A stretch of 64,000 nucleotides of DNA. It comes from Roseivivax sediminis (lineage in GTDB: Bacteria > Pseudomonadota > Alphaproteobacteria > Rhodobacterales > Rhodobacteraceae). The translations under genes and the position numbers were made by a program. The notes beneath the pieces are model-generated. The model had not been told where the DNA came from. It made no database searches and saw only the letters and a list, made by a program, of their open reading frames with translations. Position 1 is the stretch's first letter; every line of letters starts with the position of its first letter. The stretch covers positions 62,001-126,000 of the forward strand of contig NZ_FOMS01000011.1 of the NCBI RefSeq assembly GCF_900112685.1, given 5' to 3'. Of the stretch, positions 37,434 through 52,303 are shown piece after piece.

Positions 37434-37973
37434 ATGACATTTTGGGTGTTCGGATACGCCTCGCTTCTTTGGAATCCCGGTTTCGACGTGGCCGAGCGTC
37501 GGCCGGCGCGGCTGAACGGCTATCACCGCAGTTTCTGCATGCGCTCCATCCATCACCGCGGCAGCCCCGAGGAGCCGGGGCTGGTGCTCGCGCTCGACGC
37601 GCAGACGGGGGCGCATTGCGACGGGCTGGCGCTGGCCGCGCGTCCCGAGGAGACGGAGGCGGTGCTCGCCTATCTGCGGGAACGCGAACTGGTGTCCTCG
37701 GCCTATCTCGAACGGCTGCTGGAGCTTGAGACGGACGAGGGGCCGCTGACCGCGGTCGGTTACGTGATCGACCCCGACCACGTGCAATACGCGGCAGACC
37801 TCGATCTCGAGGAACAGGCACAGATCATCGCCCGCGCGGTGGGCGGGCGCGGACCGAACACCGAATACCTTTGGAACACCACCCGGCACCTCGCGGAACT
37901 GGGCATCCCGGATGCAGAACTGCAATGGTTGAGCGATCGTGTTCGCTGCCTTGCAGCGGCGCGCTTGGCTTGA
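37434..37973 (+). CDS. ChaC-like gamma-glutamylcyclotransferase
   Basis: A 179-residue enzyme of the ChaC family, which cleaves glutathione into 5-oxoproline and Cys-Gly. The cyclotransferase loop FGYASLLW is at 6-13 (YGSL in most relatives, here YASL), and the catalytic Glu in the YLRERE segment is Glu85. SAYLERLLEL and the C-terminal NTEYLWNTTRHLAELGI are typical of the bacterial branch. ATG 37434 is preferred over ATG 37428, since AAGGA at 37421-37425 is better spaced. It lies 66 bases upstream of the MotA/ExbB-like gene. Confidence 0.88.
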   Translation: MTFWVFGYASLLWNPGFDVAERRPARLNGYHRSFCMRSIHHRGSPEEPGLVLALDAQTGAHCDGLALAARPEETEAVLAYLRERELVSSAYLERLLELETDEGPLTAVGYVIDPDHVQYAADLDLEEQAQIIARAVGGRGPNTEYLWNTTRHLAELGIPDAELQWLSDRVRCLAAARLA

Positions 37974-38039
37974 TCCGGGAACCCGCTTAGGGTCCGCAAG
38001 AGGTGTCAACCCTTTAAGCCGTAGGAGGCGCCCATCGCG

Positions 38040-39257
38040 ATGGACCAGCCGGACGCCCATCCGCAATTCGCCCAGCCGATCCGCCAGGTGCTGGCGATGG
38101 TCGCGGTGCTGGCGCTCGCGGGAGTCGGCGCGGTCATGGCGCTGCCCCGGGTGCTGCCGGTGTTCCAGGCCAATCCGTATCTCAACGGCTTCATCCTGCT
38201 GGTCTTCGTGGTCGGCGTGCTGGCCTGTTTCTGGCAGGTGGCGCAGATCATAACCTCGGTCCGCTGGATCGAGGCCTTCATCGGCGGCGGCGGGGACGAG
38301 GCCGGGCGCGCGCCGCGTCTGCTGGCGCCGCTTGCGGCGCTCCTACGGTCGCGTGGACGGCGGATGCAGATCACCACGACCTCGTCGCGGTCGATCCTCG
38401 ATTCGGTGGCCCAGCGGATCGACGAGGCGCGAGAGATCACGCGCTACATTGTGTCGTTGCTGATCTTCCTCGGTCTTCTCGGCACGTTCTACGGGCTCGC
38501 GACCACGGTGCCGGCTCTCGTCGACACGATCCGCTCGCTGGTCCCCCAAGAGGGCGAGAGCGGCACGGAGGTGTTCTCGCGCCTGATGAACGGCCTCGAA
38601 GGCCAGCTTGGCGGCATGGGGATCGCCTTTGCCTCCTCGCTCCTCGGACTCGCCGGTTCACTCATCGTCGGGCTGCTGGAACTCTTCGCGGGCCACGGGC
38701 AGAACCGGTTCTACCGCGAGCTGGAGGAATGGCTGTCCTCGATCACCCGCATCGGCATATCTTCATCCGAGGGCGGGGACGAGATGTCGGGCGCTGCCGT
38801 CGCGCTCGAACAGGTCGCCGACCAGATGGAGGCGATGCAGGACCTCTACGCCCGGTCCGAGGAATCGCGCGGGGAGATCGAATCGCGCCTCGGCCAGCTT
38901 GCCGACTCGATCGAGCGGATGACCGAGCGGATGGAGGCGACGGCGCCGTCTTCCACGGCGCTGGCACGTATCGCCGACGGGCAGGAGCGGCTGATCGAGG
39001 TGTTGTCGAGCCGCGAGAGCGACGGCGGGCTTGACGCCGAAAGCCGGATGCGCCTGCGGTCCATCGACGTGCAGATGCTCCGCCTCCTGGAAGAGATCTC
39101 GGCCGGCCGGCAGGAAAGCATGGCCGAGCTGCGCACCGATCTTGCCGGTCTGTCGCGCACGCTGACGCAGATCAGCCGGCAGGCCGCGCCGAAAACCGGC
39201 AGCGCGCCGACCGTGCGCGCGCAGCGCTTCCAGCCCAAGCAGAGCCAGGAGGGCTGA
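38040..39257 (+). CDS. MotA/TolQ/ExbB-type proton-channel protein with cytoplasmic coiled-coil tail
   Basis: A 405-residue inner-membrane protein. Four hydrophobic segments are at about 17-36, 47-72, 135-160 and 188-217. The conserved channel block YIVSLLIFLGLLGTFYGLATTV matches helix 3 of MotA/ExbB proteins, and GMGIAFASSLLGLAGSLIVG matches helix 4. After about residue 225 comes a long helical tail with heptad-like repeats (255-390), unlike plain ExbB or MotA. The next gene, 3 bases later, encodes a MotB/OmpA-like partner. By analogy the two form a proton- or sodium-driven stator. It is not the flagellar pair, since no flagellar genes are near. Confidence 0.85.
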   Translation: MDQPDAHPQFAQPIRQVLAMVAVLALAGVGAVMALPRVLPVFQANPYLNGFILLVFVVGVLACFWQVAQIITSVRWIEAFIGGGGDEAGRAPRLLAPLAALLRSRGRRMQITTTSSRSILDSVAQRIDEAREITRYIVSLLIFLGLLGTFYGLATTVPALVDTIRSLVPQEGESGTEVFSRLMNGLEGQLGGMGIAFASSLLGLAGSLIVGLLELFAGHGQNRFYRELEEWLSSITRIGISSSEGGDEMSGAAVALEQVADQMEAMQDLYARSEESRGEIESRLGQLADSIERMTERMEATAPSSTALARIADGQERLIEVLSSRESDGGLDAESRMRLRSIDVQMLRLLEEISAGRQESMAELRTDLAGLSRTLTQISRQAAPKTGSAPTVRAQRFQPKQSQEG

Positions 39258-39260
39258 TCC

Positions 39261-41228
39261 ATGGCGCTGGCGCGCCGATCCGGCCAACGCTTCCAGGCGG
39301 CGATCTGGCCGGGCTTCGTGGATGCGATGACCGGCCTGCTGCTGGTGCTGATGTTCGTGCTGACCATCTTCATGGTCATCCAGTTCGTCCTGCGCGAGAC
39401 CATCACCGGCCAGGAAAGCCAGCTTCAGACCCAGGAATCGCGGCTGTCGCAACTGACGTCGGAGGTCGAGTCGCTGTCTTCGGCGCTGGGCCTCGCGGAG
39501 CGGGAGAACACGCAGCTCGAAAGCCGTCTGGGAGAGCTGGATGCCACGCTCGACGACAGGGAGACGCGGCTCGCCGAACAGGACGCGATCATCCGCTCTC
39601 TGACGCAGGCGCAGGAGGCAAGAGAGGCCGAACTGACCGCCGCGCGGCAAGAGATCGCTTCTTACGAGGATCGGGTCTCGGCGCTGCTCTCGCAGCGGGA
39701 CTCGGCGCAGGCGCAGGTCGAGACGCTGACCGGCGAGGCCGAGGACGCCGAGGCGCGCATCGCTGCGCTGACGGCCTCGGAGGAGAGCCTCGAGGAGGCA
39801 CAGGCCGCCCTGACCGAGGAGCGCGACGCGCTGGAACTGGCGCTCGCGCAGGCGCGTGACGAGGTGGACCGCGAGACGGAAGCCGCGCGGCTCGCCGCGG
39901 CGAGGCGGGAGGCTCTCGAGGCGCTGGTCGCCGATCTGCGCAGCGAGAACACCGAAGCGTCCGAGCAGGTGTCGGCGCTCTCGTCAGAGGTCGACGCGCT
40001 GTCGTCCGAACTGAGCGAGGAGGAAGCGCAGCGCCTGGCGGAGGCCGAGGCAGCCGAGGCCCTGCGCGCCCGGCTCGAGTCGGCGGACGCGGAACTCACG
40101 GCGATGACGCTGGCGCTGGAGGCGCAGCGGGCGGAGGCAGAGGAGACGCTGACGCTGCTGGCGGCGGCGCGCGCGGCCGAGGAGGATCTGAACGCGCGGC
40201 TGGCCGCGGCGCTTCTGGCCGAGGAAGAGGCGGAGCGGTCGCTGTCGAGCGCGCTTGCGGAACGCGAGGAGGCGTCCGATCTGCAGGACCGGCTGGCGGC
40301 GGCAGAGACGCGCGCCGAGGGCCTCTCCGGCGAGGTCGCGGATCTGCGCGCGCGCCTTGCCGCCGCGCTGGCGGAACAGGAGGCGGCGGAGATGTCGGCC
40401 GAGGAGGTGCGCGAGCGCCTCGTCGCGGCGCTCGCGGCACGGGACGAGGCCGCCGCCGAGGCCGAGCAGGCGATGACCCGGTCGGAAACGCGCGCGGCGC
40501 TTCTCGAGACGGCGCGGTCGGAGCTGGAGAGCGAAGCCGAGCGCGCCGACGCGGCGGTGCGGCAGACCGAGTTGTTGAACCAGCAGGTCTCCGCGCTGCG
40601 CACGCAGCTGTCGCGCCTGCAGGGCCTTCTGGACGCGTCCGAAGCGCGGGACGCGGAGGCGCAGGTCGAGTTGCAATCTCTGGGCCAGGACCTCAACCAG
40701 GCGCTTGCGCGGGCGGCGGCGGAAGAGCGGCGGCGGCGCGAGCTCGAGGAAGCCGAGCGCCGTGATCTGGAGCGCTACCGGTCGGAATTCTTCGGGCGGA
40801 TGCGCGAGATCCTCGGCGACACGGAGGGGGTGCGGATAGAGGGCGACCGCTTCGTGTTCTCCTCCGAGGTGCTGTTTCCCTTGGGCAGCGACACGCTGTC
40901 CGAGCAGGGGCGGGCGGAAATCGCGCGGGTGGCGACGATCCTCAAGCGTGTGGCCGACGACATTCCCGACGAGATCGACTGGGTGATCCGTGTGGACGGG
41001 CACACCGACAGCACGCCGCTGCGCGCCAATGCGCGGTTCGAGGACAATTGGGAACTGAGCCAGGCGCGGGCGCTGTCGGTGGTGCGCTACATGAGCGATT
41101 TCCTGGGCCTGCCGCCGGAACGGCTGGCGGCGAACGGATTCGGACAATACCAGCCGATCACGGAAGGCGACACGCCGGAGGCGCGGGCGCGGAACCGGCG
41201 GATCGAATTGAAACTGACGGAGAAATAG
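39261..41228 (+). CDS. MotB/OmpA-type protein with very long coiled coil
   Basis: A 655-residue protein: short cytoplasmic start, one membrane helix (about 22-45) with Asp21 at its start in GFVDAMTGLLLVLMFVLTIF, where MotB carries its proton-accepting Asp, then about 480 residues (45-525) of nearly unbroken coiled coil rich in Ala, Glu, Arg and Leu. The C-terminal OmpA/MotB domain (about 530-655) has DGHTDSTP near 579-586 and the NWELSQARALSVVRYM block for peptidoglycan binding. It is the partner of the upstream channel protein. Length of the coiled coil is far above that of MotB (about 300 residues in total). Confidence 0.85.
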   Translation: MALARRSGQRFQAAIWPGFVDAMTGLLLVLMFVLTIFMVIQFVLRETITGQESQLQTQESRLSQLTSEVESLSSALGLAERENTQLESRLGELDATLDDRETRLAEQDAIIRSLTQAQEAREAELTAARQEIASYEDRVSALLSQRDSAQAQVETLTGEAEDAEARIAALTASEESLEEAQAALTEERDALELALAQARDEVDRETEAARLAAARREALEALVADLRSENTEASEQVSALSSEVDALSSELSEEEAQRLAEAEAAEALRARLESADAELTAMTLALEAQRAEAEETLTLLAAARAAEEDLNARLAAALLAEEEAERSLSSALAEREEASDLQDRLAAAETRAEGLSGEVADLRARLAAALAEQEAAEMSAEEVRERLVAALAARDEAAAEAEQAMTRSETRAALLETARSELESEAERADAAVRQTELLNQQVSALRTQLSRLQGLLDASEARDAEAQVELQSLGQDLNQALARAAAEERRRRELEEAERRDLERYRSEFFGRMREILGDTEGVRIEGDRFVFSSEVLFPLGSDTLSEQGRAEIARVATILKRVADDIPDEIDWVIRVDGHTDSTPLRANARFEDNWELSQARALSVVRYMSDFLGLPPERLAANGFGQYQPITEGDTPEARARNRRIELKLTEK

Positions 41229-41267
41229 AGGCGCTCGGTCCGCCCTGGCGGGCGTCCTCGCCGGGAC

Positions 41268-42223
41268 TCAGCGAACGGTGATTTCGGCGTGGCGCACGGC
41301 GATGAGCGTGTCGCCGCGCATCTGGGTCACGGTGCCGCGGTAATCGCCCGCGGGCCAGCCGCTATCGGGGGCGCGGCGTCCGTACGCTCGGAACAGCTGC
41401 ACCTGCGGATCCTCGAGCTCGATCTCGGTTGAAAACACCTCACCCGCCGGACCGGTGGCGGACATTTCCAGCACGTCGCCGTCCTCGGGGTGGAAGGCAT
41501 GGGCGTAGAGCACGAGGTTTTCGCCCGGTGCGGCAGTGGCGCGGCGGGCGGTGCCCGATTTCACCGCCTCGAAGGAGGGCACGACGATGGAGAACCCGGC
41601 GGTGAACAGACCCGAGGGCGTGTAGGCCGGCGGATCGGTCCAGAGCGTGTCGCCGTCGGCGCCGCAGCTTTCGGTGCTCTCTGGCGCGAAGGGATCGACG
41701 CGCGCGCCGTCCTTCAGGAGCGACAGGTGCAGGTGGGGGTAGTTCGTCTCGCCCGAAAGGCCGATCTGGCCGAGCACGTCCCCGGCTTCGACCCGGTCGC
41801 CGGCGGAGACCGCGAGCGAGCCGTTCTTCATGTGGCAATAGAGCGTCTGGTAGCCGTCCTCGTGTCCGATGCGGACGGCGTTGCCGCATTCGCGGCCTTC
41901 GATCTCGGCCGCGCGGTCGGGGGTGAGGGCGATGTCGGGCTCTCCGTCGCGCGCCGCCTCCACGGTGCCGGCGGCGGCGGCAAGGACGTCGACGCCCGCC
42001 TCCATCGCCTCGAAGCTCGGCAGCGCGAAGTCGGTGCCGCGGTGATTGTCGCGCGACTTCAGCCCGCAGGTGTAGTCGGTTTGGCCGGGGCCGGGCTGCG
42101 CGTCGTGGTAATCCTCGATGAAGCAATCCTGCCCGAGCGTGCAATCGACGGGCAGCGACAGAAAAGCCTCCGCCGCGGCGGGCGCGGCGGAGGCAAGAAG
42201 GATCAGGGCCGAAGCCCGGAGCG

Positions 42224-42227
<4 letters not shown>
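41268..42227 (-). CDS. Secreted M23 family metallopeptidase
   Basis: A 319-residue exported zinc peptidase of the lysostaphin/LytM type. A signal peptide (1-19, AAA|E) precedes the zinc motif NHRGTD (His62, Asp66) and the later HLHLS that completes the site, so it appears catalytically competent. The C-terminal part (about 190-319) is beta-rich and has no named domain that I recognise. It likely cuts peptidoglycan cross-bridges or another periplasmic peptide. Its start overlaps the clpA stop by 4 bases, an unusual pairing, and it converges on the stator-like pair. Confidence 0.9.
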
Positions 42228-44551
<2,324 letters not shown>

Positions 44552-44725
44552 GGGGTCTGTGCTCCTCTTGTCTGCGCCGGGGGCGGCGGCCCCCAGCATT
44601 GCCTCTTGAAGTTAAAGTTCGGTCGATCGACCCACTCCTTCAAGCATTTTCTGTGGCCGGCGCGCTCACAATCGTCGTGACGGGCGCGGCTGCGTCACCT
44701 CTGGGCGCCCGGAAGGGGTCGGGTG

Positions 44726-45493
44726 TCAAAAGGCGTCCTTGCGGCGCCGGATCTCCGCGAAGACCTCGGCGGCGGGGGCATCCATCATGCCGAGGGAGCG
44801 GCGCACGGGTTCGTCGGCGGCCCTCAGGAACGGATTGGTGGCGAGTTCATCGGAAAGTTTCGACGGCACCGTGGGCTCGCCACGCGCCCGGGCCGCCGCG
44901 ATCGCGTCATACCGGGATTTAAGCGCTGAACTGTCCGGTTCAATAGTGAGCGCAAAGTCTGCATTCTTCTGGGTGTATTCGTGGCCCGAGCATATCGTCG
45001 TGCCGGGGTCGAGGCTCAGGAACTTCTGCAGGCTGTTCCACATCTGCTCCATCGTTCCCTCGAAGACACGTCCGCAGCCGAGCGCCATCAGGCTGTCCCC
45101 GGTGAACGCGATGCCTGCGCCGGGCAGGTGAAAGGCGATATGTCCGACGGTATGGCCAGACACGTCCAGAACATGAACCTCCTCGCCGCCGAAGTCGAAA
45201 CTGTCGCCCTCCGAAACCGCGCGGTCGAGCGGTGGCAGCCGGTGCTTGTCGGCCAGAGCGCCGGTCACCTTCGCGGGGTGCCCGGCCAGCAGCGCCTCGA
45301 CCCCCTGGATGTGGTCGTCGTGGTGATGGGTGAGCCAGATCTCCGACAGCGTCCAGCCGCGTTCGGTCAGCGCCGCGTCGAGCGGGCCAGCCTCCGGGAC
45401 GTCGATTGCGGCAGTGGCGCCGCTTTTCGCATCGTGCAGCAGAAAGGTGTAGTTGTCCGACAGCGCCGGAAGGGTGACGAGATCCAGGGTCAT
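44726..45493 (-). CDS. gloB: Hydroxyacylglutathione hydrolase (glyoxalase II)
   Basis: A 255-residue metallo-beta-lactamase-fold enzyme that hydrolyses S-D-lactoylglutathione. The metal motif THHHDDH is at residues 55-61; further ligands are in VSGHTVGHIAFHL and FTGDSLMALGCGRVFEGT. The C-terminal glutathione-binding domain includes CSGHEYTQKNADFAL and the typical end RRRKDAF. ATG 45493 is chosen because it matches the family start; ATG 45499 is also possible. It is divergent from a methyltransferase gene 66 bases away. With the ChaC-like gene at 37.4 kb this is the second glutathione-linked enzyme in the window. Confidence 0.94.
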   Translation of the reverse strand: MTLDLVTLPALSDNYTFLLHDAKSGATAAIDVPEAGPLDAALTERGWTLSEIWLTHHHDDHIQGVEALLAGHPAKVTGALADKHRLPPLDRAVSEGDSFDFGGEEVHVLDVSGHTVGHIAFHLPGAGIAFTGDSLMALGCGRVFEGTMEQMWNSLQKFLSLDPGTTICSGHEYTQKNADFALTIEPDSSALKSRYDAIAAARARGEPTVPSKLSDELATNPFLRAADEPVRRSLGMMDAPAAEVFAEIRRRKDAF

Positions 45494-45559
45494 TTCCATT
45501 TCGCTCCTGAGGAGTCAGAGTCGCATTCAGAGGCTAGGACGTAGCCCGGGGGCGCCGCA

Positions 45560-46297
45560 ATGCATCTCGACGTGCGCACGTTGCGCGATTTTTACTACCG
45601 AAACGCGCTGGGGCGCGTGGCGCAGAAGATCGTGCGCGACAGGGTGCGGGCGATCTGGCCCGACACCCACGGGCGTACCGTGGCCGGCTACGGTTTCGCG
45701 GTGCCGCTGCTGCGTCCGTTCCTGCCCGATTCGCGTCGCGTGGTCGGGCTGATGCCGGCGCCGCAGGGGGTCATGCACTGGCCCGCGGGCCTGCCCAACG
45801 TGTCGGTGCTGTGCCACGAGACCGAATGGCCGCTGGAGACCGGGCATGTCGACCGGCTGGTGCTGATGCACGGGCTGGAGACCTGCGACAACGCCTCTGC
45901 GCTGCTCGATGAATGTTACCGGGTGCTGGGGCCGGGGGGCGAGGCGCTGTTCGTGGTTCCGAACCGGTCGGGGCTCTGGGCGCGGTCCGACCGCACGCCC
46001 TTCGGTTACGGTCGACCCTATTCGCTCGGCCAGCTCGAGGCGCAATTGAAGGCGCACGATTTCATAACGGAAGACCACGTCTCTCTGCTCTATCAGCCGC
46101 CGTCGACGCGCCGGTTCTGGATGCGGACGGGGCCGATCTGGGAGCGGATGGGCCGGTCGATTCCGGCAGTGATGGCCGGCGGCGTGATGCTGGTGCGCGC
46201 CTCCAAGCGCTACCCACCGACACGGCGCGGCATCGGACAGCGCGTGCGCGAGCCGCTGGGCGCGCTGGCGCCCAAGCCGGTGGCGAAACCGGTCTGA
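45560..46297 (+). CDS. Class I SAM-dependent methyltransferase
   Basis: A 245-residue protein with a Methyltransf_11-like core. The glycine motif is degenerate ([11 protein letters not shown] near residues 41-51), but the middle and C-terminal motifs are clear: [60 protein letters not shown]. The substrate is unknown. It faces away from gloB in a divergent pair seen repeatedly in alphaproteobacteria, which suggests a shared promoter but not a shared function. Confidence 0.82.
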   Translation: MHLDVRTLRDFYYRNALGRVAQKIVRDRVRAIWPDTHGRTVAGYGFAVPLLRPFLPDSRRVVGLMPAPQGVMHWPAGLPNVSVLCHETEWPLETGHVDRLVLMHGLETCDNASALLDECYRVLGPGGEALFVVPNRSGLWARSDRTPFGYGRPYSLGQLEAQLKAHDFITEDHVSLLYQPPSTRRFWMRTGPIWERMGRSIPAVMAGGVMLVRASKRYPPTRRGIGQRVREPLGALAPKPVAKPV

Positions 46298-46841
46298 CGA
46301 TCCGAACCGGGCCGTGCGGCGCGGGGCAGGTGGGGCCACCCGACACCTTGCGGTGGCCGAGACACCGGATCGGGTGCCCTGCCGCGGTTGCTCTGCGGAT
46401 CTTCGTCGAGCGGTTTCGCTAGCGCGACCCGCTGCGCCACGGCTGTGGGCGGCACATTCCGGGAGCCCGCCCGAGCCACCGGCCCCGGGCAGCGGTGTCG
46501 CGGCGGTCGCACCGGCCCTTGCAATTGCACGAACATGCCCGCACCGGTGGCAGAGGGCGGGTGCCTGCCGCGGCGCGAAGCGGTCGGGAATCGCGCATCG
46601 GCTCACGAAAAAGCGAACGAAGCGAACCACATGCCCCGCGCAATAAGTCGCACTATGCCCGATGTGCCTGAAATCACGGCGTTTCGGGCAATGGCTAAAA
46701 ACCTCTTACCATGTTGCGGGGTGGGGGAGGCTCTGCTACATCCGCGCTGATTTTGACGCCCCGGCTCTTACCCGGGGCCAAGGCTCCGCCTCCTGGTCAC
46801 CTGATCGCGGCCACGGGGGCTCGACATACGGAAGGGTGGAC
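46298..46841 (+). promoter_or_regulatory. Intergenic region with candidate atp operon promoter
   Basis: A 544-base gap with no convincing gene on either strand: the short open frames here have no ribosome-binding site and arginine/proline-rich, non-protein-like composition. A candidate promoter for atpHAGDC is TTGCGG at 46714-46719 and CTACAT at 46736-46741 with a 16-base spacer. A 7-bp hairpin (46758-46764 with 46772-46778) follows in the leader. Nothing else recognisable. Confidence 0.4.
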
Positions 46842-47402
46842 GTGTCCGAACCAGCTTCGATTTCCTCCGGTATCGCCGAGCGCTACGCAGCCGCTGTCTT
46901 CGACATCACCAAGGGTGAGGGCGCGCTCGACAAGCTCGAACAGGATGTGGATGCGCTCGCCCAGGCCCTCGCCGAGAGCGCGGATCTGCGCGACCTTATC
47001 CATTCCCCGATCTATTCGCGTGCCGCGCAGCAGCAGGCGATCATGGCGGTGGCCGACAAGATGGGCCTGTCGAAGTCCCTGAAGAACACGCTCGGCCTGA
47101 TGGGGTCGAAGCGGCGCCTGTTCGTGCTGCCGGCGATGCTGACGCAGCTGCGGGAGATGATCGCGGAAGAGAAGGGCGAGGTCACCGCCGATGTGACCAG
47201 CGCGATCGAACTGACCAAGGCGCAGCGCAACGAGCTTGCCAAGACGCTCAAGGCCAAGGTCGGGCGCGACGTGAAGCTCAACACCATTGTGGACGCCGGT
47301 CTGATCGGCGGTCTGATTGTCAAGGTGGGCTCGAAGATGATCGACACCTCGATCCGCTCGAAGCTCGCCTCCCTCCAGAATGCCATGAAAGAGGTCGGAT
47401 AA
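46842..47402 (+). CDS. atpH: F0F1 ATP synthase subunit delta
   Basis: A 186-residue peripheral-stalk subunit that sits on top of F1 and connects to the b subunits. The helical N-terminal domain starts [19 protein letters not shown]; the C terminus ends with the family signature [26 protein letters not shown]. It starts at GTG 46842, with GGAAGGG upstream; the open frame further upstream is not coding. First gene of the F1 operon; its stop codon is directly followed by the atpA start. Confidence 0.95.
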   Translation: MSEPASISSGIAERYAAAVFDITKGEGALDKLEQDVDALAQALAESADLRDLIHSPIYSRAAQQQAIMAVADKMGLSKSLKNTLGLMGSKRRLFVLPAMLTQLREMIAEEKGEVTADVTSAIELTKAQRNELAKTLKAKVGRDVKLNTIVDAGLIGGLIVKVGSKMIDTSIRSKLASLQNAMKEVG

Positions 47403-48941
<1,539 letters not shown>

Positions 48942-48953
48942 GGGAGTGCGTCG

Positions 48954-49838
48954 ATGCCGTCCCTCAAGGACCTGAAAAACCGGATCTCCTCGGTCAAGTC
49001 GACCAGGAAGATCACCAAGGCCATGCAGATGGTCGCGGCGGCCAAGCTTCGCCGCGCCCAGGAGGCCGCCGAGATGGCCCGCCCCTACGCGGAGCGGTTC
49101 AACTCGGTCATGGCATCGCTCGCGGCGTCCGTGGGCGACAGTGACAGCGCGCCCCGCCTTCTGCGCGGGACGGGCGACGACAAGGTGCACCTCCTGGTCG
49201 TGATGACCGCCGAGCGCGGTCTCTGCGGCGGCTTCAACGCGAACATCGCCAAGCTGGCGAAGCAGCGGGCCGAGAAGCTTCGTGGCGAGGGCAAGGAGGT
49301 GAAGATCCTCACCGTCGGCAAGAAGGGCCGCGACGCGCTTCGCCGTGAATGGGGCGATCATTTCGTCGGCCATGTCGACCTGTCGGACGTCAAGCGCCTG
49401 TCCTACCCGGACGCGCAGCGCATCGCCCAGGATGTGCTCGACCGCTTCGACGGCGGTGAATTCGACGTGGCGACGGTCTTCTACTCGATCTTCCACAACG
49501 TCGTGAGCCAGGAGCCCACGGCCAAGCAGATCGTCCCGGCCAGCTACGAGCAGGACGAAAGCGAGGCCGAAGAGGGCGCCAGCACGCTCTACGATTACGA
49601 GCCGTCCGAGGAAGAGATCCTCGCCGACCTGCTGCCAAGGGGCGTCGCGACACAGATCTTCTCGGCGCTGCTGGAGAACGCGGCTTCCGAACAGGGCGCG
49701 CGGATGTCGGCCATGGACAACGCCACGCGCAACGCGGGCGAGATGATCGACAAGCTCACGATCGAGTACAACCGCACCCGTCAGGCCGTGATCACCAACG
49801 AGCTGATCGAAATTATCTCGGGCGCCGAAGCGCTCTAA
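48954..49838 (+). CDS. atpG: F0F1 ATP synthase subunit gamma
   Basis: A 294-residue central-stalk subunit. Both ends form the rotating coiled coil: the start [35 protein letters not shown] and the end [40 protein letters not shown] are classic gamma motifs. The middle Rossmann-like part (about 75-200) includes [17 protein letters not shown]. It lies 12 bases after atpA with GGGAG as ribosome-binding site and 18 bases before atpD. Confidence 0.98.
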   Translation: MPSLKDLKNRISSVKSTRKITKAMQMVAAAKLRRAQEAAEMARPYAERFNSVMASLAASVGDSDSAPRLLRGTGDDKVHLLVVMTAERGLCGGFNANIAKLAKQRAEKLRGEGKEVKILTVGKKGRDALRREWGDHFVGHVDLSDVKRLSYPDAQRIAQDVLDRFDGGEFDVATVFYSIFHNVVSQEPTAKQIVPASYEQDESEAEEGASTLYDYEPSEEEILADLLPRGVATQIFSALLENAASEQGARMSAMDNATRNAGEMIDKLTIEYNRTRQAVITNELIEIISGAEAL

Positions 49839-49856
49839 CGACCGGAGACGAATTAG

Positions 49857-51281
<1,425 letters not shown>

Positions 51282-51327
51282 GACTGATCCCGGGCGGGGG
51301 CCTGCCCCGCCCAACAAGGAGTGACCA

Positions 51328-51765
51328 ATGGCGGAGACCATGAATTTCGACCTCGTCAGCCCCGAGCGGCGCCTGCTGCAGGAAGAGGTCGTGTCGGTCC
51401 AGATCCCCGGTGCCGACGGTGACATGACGGCGATGCCGAACCACGCGCCGCTGATCACCACGCTGCGCCCCGGCCTTCTGACGGTCGAGACCGCGAAGGG
51501 CGAGACCCGGCAGTTCGTCGTCACCGGCGGCTTCGCGGAGCTGGGTGACGGCCTGTCGGTCCTGGCCGAGCGCGCTCTGCCGCGCGAAGAGATGGACCAG
51601 GAAACCTACGAGGACATGGTGACCGAGGCCGAGGAACGTTATCGCAAGGCCAAGGACGCCTACGAGAACGAACCCGGCCCGGTGGACGACGCGGCCAAGC
51701 TTCTGGCCGACATGGTCGCCGTGGGCGGCCATATCGGCCTGTCGGAGCGGCAGCCCAACCTCTGA
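51328..51765 (+). CDS. atpC: F0F1 ATP synthase subunit epsilon
   Basis: A 145-residue subunit that attaches to gamma and can inhibit ATP hydrolysis. The N-terminal beta-sandwich has [43 protein letters not shown]. The C-terminal helical part (about 90-145) is short and acidic. A GGAG ribosome-binding site is present. It closes the F1 operon, with a hairpin terminator 26 bases on. F0 genes (atpB, E, F) are elsewhere, as usual in alphaproteobacteria. Confidence 0.96.
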   Translation: MAETMNFDLVSPERRLLQEEVVSVQIPGADGDMTAMPNHAPLITTLRPGLLTVETAKGETRQFVVTGGFAELGDGLSVLAERALPREEMDQETYEDMVTEAEERYRKAKDAYENEPGPVDDAAKLLADMVAVGGHIGLSERQPNL

Positions 51766-51790
51766 GCCTCCCCGGCCTGGCCGGAATCGA

Positions 51791-51818
51791 AGGGCGCGCC
51801 ACCACGGCGCGCCCTTTC
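51791..51818 (+). terminator. Terminator of the atp operon
   Basis: A perfect 10-bp stem (51791-51800 with 51806-51815) and a 5-base loop, then TTC. The T run is short, so efficiency may be moderate. Confidence 0.65.
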
Positions 51819-51911
51819 GCGTTCGCGCCGCCGCGGCGCCGACACGCGAGGTTCCAATCTCAGCCCCGTTAGGCCAGTATCTCCGGCCATGAGCCGAGGC
51901 GGACCAGCAGC

Positions 51912-52262
51912 ATGAAGAAACTCCGCAGCCATCGCGTGGGCATCGATCAGGGCACGGTCGAGCTCTTCTCGGACTTCGTCCATGGCGGCGACATGTGGAC
52001 CGGGTCGGGCACGCGCGAGCGGCGCCAACGGGTCGTGTTCTCCGAAGCCTTCAGCGATGTTCCCTCGGTCCATGTCGCCCTGGCGCTCTGGGACTTCGAT
52101 TCGAGTGCCAATATCCGCGCCGACCTCTACGCGGACAATGTCGGGAGGGACGGCTTCGAGATGGTGTTCCGGACATGGGCCGACACGCGCGTCGCCCGGG
52201 TACGAACGTCGTGGTTGGCCATCGGCGAGGTCAAGGGCGAGGACGACTGGGACGTCTACTGA
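51912..52262 (+). CDS. H-type lectin domain protein
   Basis: A 116-residue soluble protein. Residues about 40-106 match the H-type lectin fold (Helix pomatia agglutinin, discoidin C-terminal domain): RVVFSEAFSDVPSVHVAL, then D61-D63 with NIRADLYADNV and GFEMVFRTWADTRVARVRTSWLAIG. There is no signal peptide, so its place and sugar ligand are unclear; the fold can also serve as a structural module. It follows atpC by 146 bases after a terminator. Bacterial homologues are known mainly in Rhodobacterales and are not characterised to my knowledge. Confidence 0.82.
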   Translation: MKKLRSHRVGIDQGTVELFSDFVHGGDMWTGSGTRERRQRVVFSEAFSDVPSVHVALALWDFDSSANIRADLYADNVGRDGFEMVFRTWADTRVARVRTSWLAIGEVKGEDDWDVY

Positions 52263-52303
52263 CGCGCGGTGCGCCCGGCGGCACCGGCAGGACGCCTCCG
52301 GCG

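Noticed and set aside
39261-41228. GAGGCG-type short repeats that look like a minisatellite
   Set aside because: They are codons of the Ala/Glu/Arg-rich coiled coil; no exact repeat period at DNA level.
38040-41228. Calling the MotA/MotB-like pair a Zorya defence system
   Set aside because: No ZorC, ZorD or ZorE gene follows; the downstream genes are an M23 peptidase and clpA on the other strand.
44621-44632. GGTCGATCGACC palindrome upstream of clpA as a heat-shock operator
   Set aside because: A perfect 12-bp palindrome is expected about 16 times by chance in 64 kb, and no promoter elements fit around it.
46298-46713. Short open frames between the methyltransferase and the atp promoter
   Set aside because: No ribosome-binding sites, Arg/Pro-rich composition and no family likeness on either strand.
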